Shown piece after piece: positions 9,073-19,132 of a stretch of 64,000 nucleotides of DNA. The notes under the pieces are model-generated. The model was not told where the DNA came from, did not search any database, and worked only from the letters and a program-made list of their open reading frames with translations. The position numbers and the translations under genes are program-made. Source of the stretch: Chaetoceros tenuissimus (taxonomy: Eukaryota > Bacillariophyta > Thalassiosirophyceae > Chaetocerotales > Chaetocerotaceae); contig BLLK01000047.1 in NCBI GenBank assembly GCA_021927905.1, positions 2,790,001-2,854,000 on the forward strand, read 5' to 3'. Every line of letters begins with the position of its first letter. Within the stretch, counting starts at the first letter, position 1.

Positions 9073-10832
9073 TTAGGCATCATTTCTTTGGTCTGCTGGA
9101 CGGGCTTTTTGTATTCTACGAATGAGCTCACTTGTACTCAGCCCATCATGTCGTGGCATTGGTCTAGCAATGCCAATTTTTCTCGGATAAGAATAATATG
9201 GATCATCATCAGGGTTTGGATATCTTTCTAAGTACTCCTCCCCGTATGCGACAATGTGAATCTGATGAAAGTCAATGAACTCCTTGGTAAGCCCAAAGCA
9301 TGGTGAATTTGGAATTACCTTGGTTACACTTTTGCACGCCTCAACTTCTGCACATCTTTCGTCATGTGACATGATTGGTGGACGCTTGTAGCTGCTTGCA
9401 TCTTTATCTCCAACTACTCCAACAAACAGACGATTTCCAAATTTGAGTGCATTACGAAACAAAGTTTTGTGTCTTATGTGTAAAATATTGAGTGAGTACA
9501 TCATTGTAGGAGAATAATAATATATGATAAGAAGAAAGAAATTAGAGCCCAAAACAACAAAAGATTTGTTGTTTTGGGCCCATTATGATGCATAGGACAG
9601 ACGTACCCAATATGACAGAGGTCGTATACTCCATCACAGTAAACATTCTTGCAAACTGTCAGTAGTGGCATATTGAGGTACGAACATAAATCCGCAAAGA
9701 CTGCGATGTAATAAACGAAAACCAATGACAAAATTGTTGAGTTGGACACAACCGCAGCCAATGACATCAGTACAATCCATGGGTGGATTTCTCTTCCAGC
9801 CATTTTGGCTAGGGTCACATCTGAAGTCAAAACAGCCATGAAGAAGCCATCGCTAATGACATCCAACATGGTCAATTCAAAGTTATTCTGGGTGGTTCCA
9901 ATTCTTAGAATGACTGCTGGCAAGAATCTCATCAACAAACTCGCAGCCAATCCAAATCTAGTCCATCCATGTACCTTCTCCAACATGAGAACCTTCAAAA
10001 CAGCAGTGATGTACATAATGTAGTAACATGTCATCATAGCCTCCGATGCCATTTCATTTGGAGAATAAATGACATGATCCGTATCAATCGATACACCGGC
10101 ATGTGTATCCAAATTTCTCACCACACGATGCACGGAGTTTTCATAAATGCTAAGAAACCAATCCAATCCCAGTGTAGCTCTGACTGCCAACACTACAATG
10201 ACAGTTAGAATAACTTCTCCAGGTCCAGTGAGTACATTATATCTTAATCCTGCATTACGATGAAAAGCAGATAGATGCTTGGTGAAAAGCACAGTTTGAG
10301 AAAATTGTACGGCATACCAGCAGAAAACTTCATCTCCTCCAAGAAGATATCCAGTAATGATGATGAGAAACACGGATGAGATACAATCGATACAGTACTT
10401 GAAAAGATCTCCTAGGGGTGTATTTTGTCGAATACGCTCTGCATGAATCATATCAAGGGAGTGAGTACAGTAAAAGATGAGGATGTTGAGTACTGAGAAC
10501 CAAGTACATGCAAGAGGAAATTGATCTCCATATTTGTTGGTGATGTACCAAGCTTGAGAAAGACATGCTAGACCAGTGATGGTGATGACGTTGGGTGCAA
10601 TATGGTCTGGAATAATTCCTGCTAGCAAATGCATCAAGGGATTCGTAACTTTATGGGAGATGGACTTGTCTTGTATTTTCTCTTTCCATTGGCTGAAGGT
10701 ACGTTTTTGAGCTGGACTAAGAAAGAGTTCAAGCCATCCTTCTGAAGTAAGGCTTTGTAAGGGAATATCGTGAAATGACCCTGCAGACAAACTGGCTGGG
10801 ATGTTTGAATTGCCATTCGCTTTCTTCTCCAT
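9073..10832 (-). CDS. CDP-alcohol phosphotransferase-like membrane domain fused to phosphocholine/phosphoethanolamine cytidylyltransferase
   Basis: Two exons, 10832-9607 and 9472-9073, give 541 residues. Residues about 50-400 resemble ethanolamine/choline phosphotransferases: several membrane helices around a THSLDMIHAERIRQNTPLGD segment where the CDP-alcohol motif should be. Against the consensus (four Asp) only two Asp positions are kept; the first is lost and the third is Lys (PLGDLFKYCID), and the conserved Gly and Arg are replaced. From about 400 a complete cytidylyltransferase domain follows: CDGVYDLCHIGH (HxGH split by the intron), VGVVGDKD and RHDGLSTSELIRRI (RTxGxST-type motif). Cytidylyltransferases make CDP-choline or CDP-ethanolamine in the Kennedy pathway. 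The fusion would tether that step to a membrane. Whether the first domain is active is doubtful; an altered specificity is the alternative. Confidence 0.8.
9547..9579. other. Perfect 15-bp hairpin inside the fusion-gene intron
   Basis: Arms GCCCAAAACAACAAA (9547-9561) and TTTGTTGTTTTGGGC (9565-9579) are exact reverse complements with a 3-base loop. They lie near the donor side of the 134-base intron of the minus-strand fusion gene and would fold tightly in the pre-mRNA. Confidence 0.8.
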
Positions 10833-11024
10833 TTTGAACTGCTGATTTTCAGGTCAGAATAGTTATCTGATTGCTTCTAGGTAATAGTAGCGTGGTAAAT
10901 ACTGTTAGGAAAGCAGTGTTTGATGAGTTAGGTGGAATGGATAGCAATGCAAAAGAGTGTTATGTTTGCCGATGATGAGACAAGGGAAGAAGGGAGAGAT
11001 AGCAAGGGAGACCAGGAGACCAAC

Positions 11025-11251
11025 TGTTAGCTAGCTAGCGACAAGCCAACAAAGCCTGTGACTTCCACTGCCACGTAGACGGAGAATGGGAATCACTTCC
11101 CAGGACCGTTTGCGCTGGCATAGCCTTCAGGCACACCGAGACAGCAGCACTCATGCAGTAGAGGCATCTCACCTAGAACTCACTTTCTTATGATTGCAAG
11201 AAGTACATCAACTCCTCCTAGTTCGCAGCCTCTCTGTTGCATTAGACGAGT
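11025..11251 (+). repeat. Split direct repeat A1
   Basis: This 227-base left end begins TGTTAGCTAGCTAGCG and recurs, apparently base for base, as A2 at 18349-18575. The shared end point was fixed by where the two copies stop matching. Confidence 0.9.
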
Positions 11252-11343
11252 TTCCTTTCTCTTGCATCACTTGTATACAAGCTCCACTTCGAGCAGATTC
11301 AGCTTTCTCTCTAGTTCTCTAGTTTTCTCCACTTCTTGCAATC

Positions 11344-14115
11344 ATGTCTTCCAAAGCACACATCTTCAAGGCGGATTTAGCAACTCTCCAAGGGGAGGTT
11401 GAAGACGATCCATCCAAGGCCAAAGGCCTGGCCAAACATGTTGCAGGAATTACACCTTCGGTGGTGGGCACACTAACGGATTCCAAGCCACTCCTTCAGC
11501 CCCATGTGGCTTCTTTCTATCAGGAGACGGAGTCTCTTTTCCCAGTCGGTCTCACTAGCAGAAGTGGCGGTTGTGTAGTGGTCACAAAGGCCAAGGACGG
11601 CAAGGGCCATTCCCTTCATTTCATGACTACCATTGCAGTAGTCTACCCGGACAGCAACGCGGATAGCAAGAAGGCTCATGCCTTGATGGGACTCTCGGAT
11701 GCCAATTCTCTTACTAGAGGCAGGGAACCACTCACATTTGATGAGCTACAGGAGAACACTTATTTCTCCACAGTCAAATATCCAAATGCCATCAACAGAT
11801 TCCGACTTACCAATATCCCAGCTGTCAGACAGTTTGAAGCAGCTCTGAACAAAGAGCATAAGGACTCCTTCCGTATGTCCAAAACAGTACTCCCAGCAAA
11901 GGTCAGATCGGATCCAGACGATTTCCTTCTAAAGGAAGCCAATGCAACTCTTGGATCGGGAACTTTCTTCCCAGCTGCACTTCCAGTATATTTTCCACTC
12001 CTGGCAGGAGGAGATTTTGCCTTTCTGTCGGAAATCCCTCTCCCTACTTCCATTTCGGATGGAAATTTCTCGGATCAAAAAAGAGCATGGAAGAGTTTCA
12101 CAGATACTTTGGTGGAGGCAGGTTGTCCTAAAGATTCTCCTTTGCTTGAGGATTCCTTCTTTCAGTTGTGGGTAAAAGCAGTGGTGGCATCTCCTTCCAT
12201 TTTTGAAGGAACTATGTCTACATGTCCCTTCCAAGGCATGGCAACCAGAGCAGAGCAAAATGCAGCAATTCAGACAATGTTCAAGGTCATTGTTGACAAC
12301 ATTTGGAGTCACGACTTGGAAGGCAAGGAAGATGATGCTAATGCCCTTTTTGGAGTGATCCATATGCAGGAAAGCCCCTTCACAGATGACGATTGGAGTG
12401 ATGAATATGAAGTGATGGGCACTATCTACACGATTGAGAAGCAGTGGTGGCTGGACCATTATCGTCAACTACCTAAGCCTACGCTTCTTGAGCATCAACC
12501 AGATGTGACAATGGTCTCTCCGGATAGAGTCTCAAGTAAAAACAAGAAAGCAGCTTCTTCCTCTTCGAAGAGAAGCCCGAGAGCTCTGATTTCTAAGATA
12601 GCCCCAAATCAAAATCCCCAGACATCCAAGAGTCCAGCCTCGGCATCCAAGAATGATAAGAGCGATGACGAGAGTGACGATGGCGACCTAGGTACTACTC
12701 CAACCCCAGAAAAGATTAAGTCTCTCTTTTCAGAAGACTTTGAGAGGAAGCTATCAGCCCTTTATGGCTGTTCTTTGCGTTTGGGCGATAATCATGATAC
12801 CCACATCCATAGAGCAGATCTTGCAAACGCATGGGAAGCATTTGATACCCATACTCAGGAGACTGTTCCAATCCTTGACAAGCGCTTTATGCTCCCAGGG
12901 AAGCTCACAGATAGATGGAGAAGAAGAGGACCGGATAGCCTCAACGTCCATGCCCAATTTCTTGGCATGAATCTGAACTCTTACGTCAAACAAGCAGTTC
13001 CCGATAAGTCCAGACTCTTCTCTGACGAGGCCTTCGGTTTGTTCCTTAAGGGCAAGTGGTCTTTCAGTTCATTGTTGGGATCGCAAAAGTTCACAGGATA
13101 TACACCACTTATGTCTTTGCTTTTACTCCCATACTGTGATATGGAAGTTCATGACAAGGTAGCTCACCCCTTGATGCCAGCAGACGGCTTCAAAAACTTT
13201 GTGGACATCATGGTATTCTTGGAAGCGGTTAGGGTAACATTGCGAAACCTCTTTGCTTATGAACACAATAAGAAGATGATGCCGCTCCTACTGTACTGCT
13301 TCGACACGCTGATGGACAAGCTCAAGAACAGTAAACTGGGACAGTTTTGGGACTTTCCACATATTGATAAATGTATGATTTCCTTTCAAATCATGAGAAT
13401 GGTGCATGATCTTTTTGCAGATGCAGCATTTCTAGGTGAAGTAACAGAGCCACATCGATACGAGATCATTCACAGAGGACGAGTGAGTTGCCTCGAGCAT
13501 CAACAACCCATGATCCCATCAGTCTATCACACTGGTGACACTACAGTGGATCTTTACAAGAGCGTGGATGAGTTCAACCAGCGCATGGCAACACTTTTTG
13601 CAGACTTTGAGAAATCTCTTGAAGACAAGGATTACGGTCGAGAGGTGGTTCATCAACCAGTAAAACATTTCATCTTCAAGTCCACTCAGACAGGATCTAA
13701 AAGAAAGCAACAGCAGGTGGACGATAGCATCACCAAAAAGGCGAAGATGACAGCGGCAATTGCGGGAAGAGCAGTTATTAGGCTCAAGCCAGGAGTCAAC
13801 AAAGAAGAGGTCGAAGGTCGATTTGGACCAAAGAAATCTGAACCAAAGGGCAATCCTCTTGCACCACGTGGTGGTAAAGGAAGAGGTAAGTATACGAAGT
13901 TGACACTCTGTGTCAGATACCTCTTGGGACATGACTGTGATTGGGATGGTATCCCAGGATGTGGATATCATTTGGCAGTTACCAGAGATTCCATCAAGGG
14001 CGAAGCACAAGATTATGAAGGGTTTCGTTCTTGGTGTAAAGAATTCTGCCACCTTGTAGAACCAACACCAGTGGCTTTGGCAAATCCTATCCTCTTTCCA
14101 AAGGGTCGTCTATGA
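11344..14115 (+). CDS. Gag-like protein of the tyrosine-recombinase retrotransposon
   Basis: Open frame of 923 residues from an ATG 92 bases after repeat A1. The middle (about 390-450) is Ser/Lys/Asp-rich and probably disordered. The C-terminus has a basic, glycine-rich stretch (GGKGRGKYTK) followed by spaced Cys and His residues that may bind nucleic acid. I recognise no enzyme motif. The Gag role is inferred from its place as first frame of the element. Confidence 0.7.
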   Translation: MSSKAHIFKADLATLQGEVEDDPSKAKGLAKHVAGITPSVVGTLTDSKPLLQPHVASFYQETESLFPVGLTSRSGGCVVVTKAKDGKGHSLHFMTTIAVVYPDSNADSKKAHALMGLSDANSLTRGREPLTFDELQENTYFSTVKYPNAINRFRLTNIPAVRQFEAALNKEHKDSFRMSKTVLPAKVRSDPDDFLLKEANATLGSGTFFPAALPVYFPLLAGGDFAFLSEIPLPTSISDGNFSDQKRAWKSFTDTLVEAGCPKDSPLLEDSFFQLWVKAVVASPSIFEGTMSTCPFQGMATRAEQNAAIQTMFKVIVDNIWSHDLEGKEDDANALFGVIHMQESPFTDDDWSDEYEVMGTIYTIEKQWWLDHYRQLPKPTLLEHQPDVTMVSPDRVSSKNKKAASSSSKRSPRALISKIAPNQNPQTSKSPASASKNDKSDDESDDGDLGTTPTPEKIKSLFSEDFERKLSALYGCSLRLGDNHDTHIHRADLANAWEAFDTHTQETVPILDKRFMLPGKLTDRWRRRGPDSLNVHAQFLGMNLNSYVKQAVPDKSRLFSDEAFGLFLKGKWSFSSLLGSQKFTGYTPLMSLLLLPYCDMEVHDKVAHPLMPADGFKNFVDIMVFLEAVRVTLRNLFAYEHNKKMMPLLLYCFDTLMDKLKNSKLGQFWDFPHIDKCMISFQIMRMVHDLFADAAFLGEVTEPHRYEIIHRGRVSCLEHQQPMIPSVYHTGDTTVDLYKSVDEFNQRMATLFADFEKSLEDKDYGREVVHQPVKHFIFKSTQTGSKRKQQQVDDSITKKAKMTAAIAGRAVIRLKPGVNKEEVEGRFGPKKSEPKGNPLAPRGGKGRGKYTKLTLCVRYLLGHDCDWDGIPGCGYHLAVTRDSIKGEAQDYEGFRSWCKEFCHLVEPTPVALANPILFPKGRL

Positions 14116-14303
14116 TTCCACTGCTGAACAACGACATCATTATCACCTTTCTGATAACTTTAAATATATTTGTTTGCACACCACTTTAGTGTCACATTTT
14201 ATGGCCTCGATTTGATTACTTCTCACATGTTTGTATCTCCTCCACTCTTCGGATAGACCCAATTCGGTCAAAGTTCCGTTCTCTTACAGGATACTCCCAC
14301 TCC

Positions 14304-16778
14304 ATGCTTAGAAGAGGCATACCATATGCGGGAAAAACACATTCCAAAGATTACGCAGACAAACGAAGGTTTCCTTTCACGATACCATTGTCTACATCGT
14401 ATGAACATGAGTCTTCCACACCAGAGGAACCAGTAGATGAAGTGCCAACAGAGCTAGTTTTCCACTTTTGTTGGAGTTTTCTTTCCCCTGATGACACGAT
14501 AGCACTATGTGAAGCAGCACCACTGATGACTGCATATCAATCACTACGACGAAGAGCTTTATCCATGTCGGAAGACACTCTTTCTACTCTCCTTACACCT
14601 CTCAATCCAGAGGACGAGCCAAACATAGACCAAGACAGAGTTGACAACCTCAGCCAACTCCTTCTACTTTGTCATTTCGATTTCAGTATTCTGGTTAAAC
14701 TGCTTAGAGGCCCACTGGTGGCAGATTACCTGGACTTTGAACGTTTGGATTCAGTCATTGATGAACTCGAACTTTGCCCGACTCATCCAGGACAGCCTAT
14801 TCATGATTTCCAAAAAATTAGACACCAATTACACCATGGTTTCCCAATGGACAAGGAATTCCGATGCAAGTTGAAGGATGTCAAATTGCGTAATCTGTAT
14901 GACAATCATAGTAGTCTCGATCCACATCAGGATCTAGTGCGACACAACATTGCAAAGGACGTTCAAAAATCATTCGTTCTTTGTTTCCACCGTTGGCTTT
15001 TCCGTTTCTTGCATGGACTGCATTTGAGCCCTTTGGGAGTTCTCATTAAAGAACGATATGGAATACTGAAGTATAGACAGTTGAATGATCTCTCCTCACT
15101 TGTTCTTGGAGATAATGACACAGGTGCACCAAATTCCCAATTGGACAAAAAAGACAAGAATGATGTACCACCAGTCTATTATGGCAATGCTTTCACACGA
15201 CTCTGTGCTCGGATTTGGAACCTCCGGATCGAATATCCGGATGATATTGTTTACATCTACAAGGACGATATAGTCTCCGCGTTTCGGAGAAGCAAATACA
15301 ATCCATCCATAGCTATCGCATATGCTTATGTTTTTCAGGATCTGCTCTGCATCCCATTAGGTGCACTTTTCGGTCCAAGGGACAGTCCAGGTTGGTTCTG
15401 TATGTTGTCAGAACTCCGAGCCTTTGCATCTGCGAATCTCAAAGAATTGGAAAATTGTACGCATCCACTTTCAGATTCTGTCCAATTTGACGAATGCGAA
15501 GAACACCCATTAGCCAAAGCAATAGCTGACTCAATTAATAAAGGCTTAGACGGGTTGTGGAAGGAACATCTCACCTTTGTAGATGACACAATGATGGCAG
15601 AGATTAAAGAGCATATCCGTATCTCTGCGGCAGCAAGCATTCTCTCGGCTGAAATCATCTTCGGCACAAATCCAGAAGTGGACGCCCCAGTCAGCACAGA
15701 AAAATTTATGAAGTTATTCAGCAACTATTGCGATTGCTTGGGTATAGACGTGGACGGAGCTAGACTCTTGGTTATTTACCCCATCAATAAAAGGGTAGAT
15801 CTCTGCCAACACGTCAATGAAATCATAACATCATTGGATTCAGGTGAGAGGGTATTGGTATCGCTGGTCGCAACAGTCCTTGGCAAGCTGCGTCATGCAG
15901 CACAAATCTTGCCAGACGGGAACTTCTTGTGCTTCCACCTCCAGGAGTCATTGAATAAACACTTGGAAAGATGGGGAGTGCTAAAAGGATGGGGAAAGTA
16001 CAGAAAAATTCACCTAGATAAAGCAAGCAAATGGGCATTACGACTAATGGCAATGTGCTTGGAGGATGAGTCAAACCCAGTATGGACAAGACCGCTAGGC
16101 CTCCTCATTCCAAGAGATGCTCATGGTACACCATATTCTGACGCTTCAACTACGGGCTTGGGAGGATTCTGCACCTCTCTGAATTTTCAATGGAGATGCC
16201 TTGTTGCAGATATAGTCGGCGGCACAGCCTTTAAGCCAAAAGAAAGAGGTGAAGGAGACGACTTACATATTAATGTGCTGGAGTTTGTAGGGATTATCAT
16301 TAATATCTATTTCTCCATTCTGAGAATCATCGCAAAGAAGAAATATGACAAAAAGTTTGAATATGATCAGGGCTTCATCTTACACTGTTTTGCAGACAAT
16401 ACTTCTGCACTATCTTGGATGCAACATGCCTCACGGTCGAAGAACGCAGTCACCAGAAATCTGGCACAGTTCCTTTTATGTCTTTTGTTTAATGCTAACA
16501 CAATCATCCCATTGGCGGTACAGGGCTTTCATGTGAAGGGAGTGAACAACGAAAGAGCAGACGCACTATCTCGTCCCAAAAACTTCCCGACTTACAACGA
16601 CGTTTTCGAAACATATTCGGATCTCAAGAATCTTCAAGTCTTGGACCTTCCGCATTGTCTTATTGTACAGCTAAAACGATGTCTCTCGTTGAAATTGATA
16701 GAGGCACCGTCAAAGAAAACAATGACCGCTCTGCTGCGGGTAGACGTGTTGTCTTTGAGACCTTCTGCAAAAAATTAG
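14304..16778 (+). CDS. Reverse transcriptase-RNase H of the tyrosine-recombinase retrotransposon
   Basis: Open frame of 824 residues. The palm of a reverse transcriptase is recognisable around GVLIKERYGILKYRQLNDLS, IPLGALFGPRDSPGWF and the FVDDTMMAE strand, which holds the paired catalytic Asp. An RNase H domain follows (YSDASTTGLGGFCT, HINVLEFVGI, CFADNTSALSWMQ and VKGVNNERADALSR). This RT-RNase H pair without an integrase is typical of DIRS-type elements. The end overlaps the recombinase frame. Confidence 0.88.
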   Translation: MLRRGIPYAGKTHSKDYADKRRFPFTIPLSTSYEHESSTPEEPVDEVPTELVFHFCWSFLSPDDTIALCEAAPLMTAYQSLRRRALSMSEDTLSTLLTPLNPEDEPNIDQDRVDNLSQLLLLCHFDFSILVKLLRGPLVADYLDFERLDSVIDELELCPTHPGQPIHDFQKIRHQLHHGFPMDKEFRCKLKDVKLRNLYDNHSSLDPHQDLVRHNIAKDVQKSFVLCFHRWLFRFLHGLHLSPLGVLIKERYGILKYRQLNDLSSLVLGDNDTGAPNSQLDKKDKNDVPPVYYGNAFTRLCARIWNLRIEYPDDIVYIYKDDIVSAFRRSKYNPSIAIAYAYVFQDLLCIPLGALFGPRDSPGWFCMLSELRAFASANLKELENCTHPLSDSVQFDECEEHPLAKAIADSINKGLDGLWKEHLTFVDDTMMAEIKEHIRISAAASILSAEIIFGTNPEVDAPVSTEKFMKLFSNYCDCLGIDVDGARLLVIYPINKRVDLCQHVNEIITSLDSGERVLVSLVATVLGKLRHAAQILPDGNFLCFHLQESLNKHLERWGVLKGWGKYRKIHLDKASKWALRLMAMCLEDESNPVWTRPLGLLIPRDAHGTPYSDASTTGLGGFCTSLNFQWRCLVADIVGGTAFKPKERGEGDDLHINVLEFVGIIINIYFSILRIIAKKKYDKKFEYDQGFILHCFADNTSALSWMQHASRSKNAVTRNLAQFLLCLLFNANTIIPLAVQGFHVKGVNNERADALSRPKNFPTYNDVFETYSDLKNLQVLDLPHCLIVQLKRCLSLKLIEAPSKKTMTALLRVDVLSLRPSAKN

Positions 16779-17929
16779 ACTTTCATGATCTCACTTTTTC
16801 TGAGACTTCTCGGAGAGACAGAGAACAAATTCTTGCCACATTCGCAATGGATATAGCAGATGGAACCATACTGGGAAAGAGGGTGGCTGTGCCTTCAGTT
16901 AAGAATTATCTTCGTGCGGCAGCGGAGTTTGCAACAGACGATAACTATCCAGACCCTCGCTACAGATATGACTTCCACGGAAATAGAATAGGTGGGACAG
17001 GGGAATACTTCCCAGCCCTGAAAACACTTTACAATACACTGGAAAAATGGAAAAAAGAAAAGGCAGAAGGACTCCCGCTCACGGTGGACATGCTTAGGGC
17101 ACTCATCACACAAGCCAAGTCTAGCCATATACACTCGGAAATTGGATGCATCAGAGACTCCACATTACTGGGCATATACACGGGATCAAGATGCAGCGAG
17201 TATTGTAAAGGAAAAGGGACGCCATTCAGCAAGGTTCCAGAAAATCCCCAAACAATTGATTCCTTTGCAAACTGGCCAATTGCATTCACAGTGGACGATT
17301 TTCAATTTCTTTCTCGAGACCTCACAGTCCTTCATTGGAGTAAAGTGGACCCAAGCAATGCAAAAGTTCGAATCAGGTTCCGTTTCGATAAAGGTGGCAA
17401 AGGCAACTTTTCCAAGCGTACCTTTGCAGCAGTCAACACAAATGACAAGATCTTGCAATATTTCTGTCCAGTACGGACATGCCTCCGAGTGATATCGAGG
17501 TGGCATGCAATCAACGGGAAAAAGCTAACTCCTGTCTTTTGTTATCTCAATTCACAAGGATCCCCTCAATATTTGGCCGATCAAAGGATAAACATATGTT
17601 ATAGGGAGTTAGTCGCAGAATTATACCCAGACAAGTCACATTTGTTCCATCTGCGCTTGAAGGATTTCCGCACCCATTCCGTGCGCATTACTGCATGTCT
17701 CCTCTTAACGGCATCTGGTCTCCCGGAACACATTATTGAATTCAAACTTCGATGGGCCTCAAAGGCTTGGAAAACATATTTACGAGAGCATCTTGACACC
17801 ATACAATTGCAAACTAACATGGTTTTTCGACAAGCAATTTCAACAGGCTCATTACAGCATGCCAAACCAGAGTCAGAAATACTTTCAGAGGAGCCTCCTT
17901 TCGACTCCTCTACTGACGACGGAAATTAA
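16679..17929 (+). CDS. Tyrosine recombinase of the retrotransposon
   Basis: Open frame of 416 residues, taking the first ATG at 16679, which overlaps the end of the RT-RNase H frame. Catalytic signatures of tyrosine recombinases are seen in order: the first Arg in TGSRCSEYC, the HxxR box in THSVRITACLLL, and a late Tyr in KAWKTYLREH. It would insert a circular DNA copy by site-specific recombination, which explains the absence of a DDE integrase and of a clear target duplication. Confidence 0.85.
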   Translation: MSLVEIDRGTVKENNDRSAAGRRVVFETFCKKLDFHDLTFSETSRRDREQILATFAMDIADGTILGKRVAVPSVKNYLRAAAEFATDDNYPDPRYRYDFHGNRIGGTGEYFPALKTLYNTLEKWKKEKAEGLPLTVDMLRALITQAKSSHIHSEIGCIRDSTLLGIYTGSRCSEYCKGKGTPFSKVPENPQTIDSFANWPIAFTVDDFQFLSRDLTVLHWSKVDPSNAKVRIRFRFDKGGKGNFSKRTFAAVNTNDKILQYFCPVRTCLRVISRWHAINGKKLTPVFCYLNSQGSPQYLADQRINICYRELVAELYPDKSHLFHLRLKDFRTHSVRITACLLLTASGLPEHIIEFKLRWASKAWKTYLREHLDTIQLQTNMVFRQAISTGSLQHAKPESEILSEEPPFDSSTDDGN

Positions 17930-18173
17930 TCTAATATCCATTGCCTCTTGCAAGCAGCTCTTTACATCCATCACTGGATCCTTCCCCATTCACACATGCT
18001 TCTCTGCATATTTCCCAGAAGTGCTCTCTCCTTTCTCCTCCCATCATCTCACAGAACCCTTTCTTCTGTGCTCACCCTTTCCCTTTTCCTCCCGCCACAT
18101 CGCTTCCTCGGTGTTTTTCCTTTCATCAATGGCCGTGTCCTCGTCTCCAGTTGTTGTGGTCTGTCTTTGGTTT

Positions 18174-18348
18174 GGCTGCTCATGATGATCATGTCGTCGT
18201 TCTACGACTTTCTTTTCATCATCGTGACGTCACGGTTCGTGCCTTACAGACCACACAACAATCCTCCACGACAACCGATTCAGCATCAACAACATCGACA
18301 AAGCTCTTTGAAGGCTAGAGAGCAGCGTCGCGCGGAAATCTCAGATTT
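18174..18348 (+). repeat. Split direct repeat B1
   Basis: This 175-base unit starts GGCTGCTCATGATGATCATG and ends in CTCAGATTT, directly abutting A2. It is repeated at 18595-18769. It contains a TGACGTCA palindrome. Confidence 0.9.
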
Positions 18349-18575
18349 TGTTAGCTAGCTAGCGACAAGCCAACAAAGCCTGTGACTTCCACTGCCACGT
18401 AGACGGAGAATGGGAATCACTTCCCAGGACCGTTTGCGCTGGCATAGCCTTCAGGCACACCGAGACAGCAGCACTCATGCAGTAGAGGCATCTCACCTAG
18501 AACTCACTTTCTTATGATTGCAAGAAGTACATCAACTCCTCCTAGTTCGCAGCCTCTCTGTTGCATTAGACGAGT
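18349..18575 (+). repeat. Split direct repeat A2
   Basis: Second copy of the 227-base left-end repeat, joined head to tail with B1. Confidence 0.9.
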
Positions 18576-18594
18576 CCTCACCCACCCACCCTTG

Positions 18595-18769
18595 GGCTGC
18601 TCATGATGATCATGTCGTCGTTCTACGACTTTCTTTTCATCATCGTGACGTCACGGTTCGTGCCTTACAGACCACACAACAATCCTCCACGACAACCGAT
18701 TCAGCATCAACAACATCGACAAAGCTCTTTGAAGGCTAGAGAGCAGCGTCGCGCGGAAATCTCAGATTT
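18595..18769 (+). repeat. Split direct repeat B2 (right end of element)
   Basis: Second copy of the 175-base B repeat. Similarity to B1 stops at 18769, which sets the right end of the element. Confidence 0.9.
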
Positions 18770-19132
18770 CGAACGCATTTTCATTTTTTTCCGTGTCGGT
18801 TTGGGGGTCGGAGTAGAGAGAGTGAGAGTAGAGAGCTTCTTCTGCTTTTCTGTTTTTTTTTGTTTTTTTGAGATGGTAGACTGTCTTCTTCTTCTCATTC
18901 CATCTTTACATGAGAATATCAAGAAAAAATACAATCTTCCATAGTTTACAGGAGGAAAGAAGCGTAGACAATTCGGCTATAACTGTTAAATTTGGACCGA
19001 ACTATGAGCAATTCTAAAAAACCGGGGAACTGGGAAACAAATAATATGAATAATGCAAACAAACTTTGAACTGAACCTACATCAAGGAGAAGTAACAACT
19101 TGTAATGTCTAAAATTCATTATTTCATAAAAT
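18770..19132. other. Intergenic region right of the retrotransposon, no gene seen
   Basis: T-rich and A-rich low-complexity sequence (poly-T runs near 18850-18870) lies between the element end and the 3' end of eIF3i. No convincing reading frame. Confidence 0.4.

Larger units (their letters stand above)
11025..18769 (+). mobile_element. Tyrosine-recombinase retrotransposon with split direct repeats (Ngaro/PAT-like)
   Basis: The element has the order A1 (11025-11251), three long reading frames, B1 (18174-18348), A2 (18349-18575), a 19-base pyrimidine-rich spacer and B2 (18595-18769). A1 equals A2 (227 bases) and B1 equals B2 (175 bases) as far as I can see by eye. Split direct repeats of this A-B-A-B layout mark the Ngaro and PAT groups of tyrosine-recombinase retroelements, not DIRS1 proper, which has inverted repeats. 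The frames encode a Gag-like protein, a reverse transcriptase plus RNase H, and a tyrosine recombinase; I found no methyltransferase. The element looks whole, and the identical repeats point to a very recent insertion. Base composition is visibly richer in G and C than flanking genes. It lies 193 bases upstream of the minus-strand fusion gene. Confidence 0.9.

Noticed and set aside
11025-18769. DIRS1-type classification of the retroelement
   Set aside because: DIRS1 elements have inverted terminal repeats and usually a methyltransferase. This one has split direct repeats and I see no methyltransferase.
18518-18944. Open frames across repeats A2 and B2
   Set aside because: They are chance frames in the terminal repeats and T-rich flank of the retroelement, and the same frames recur in B1.
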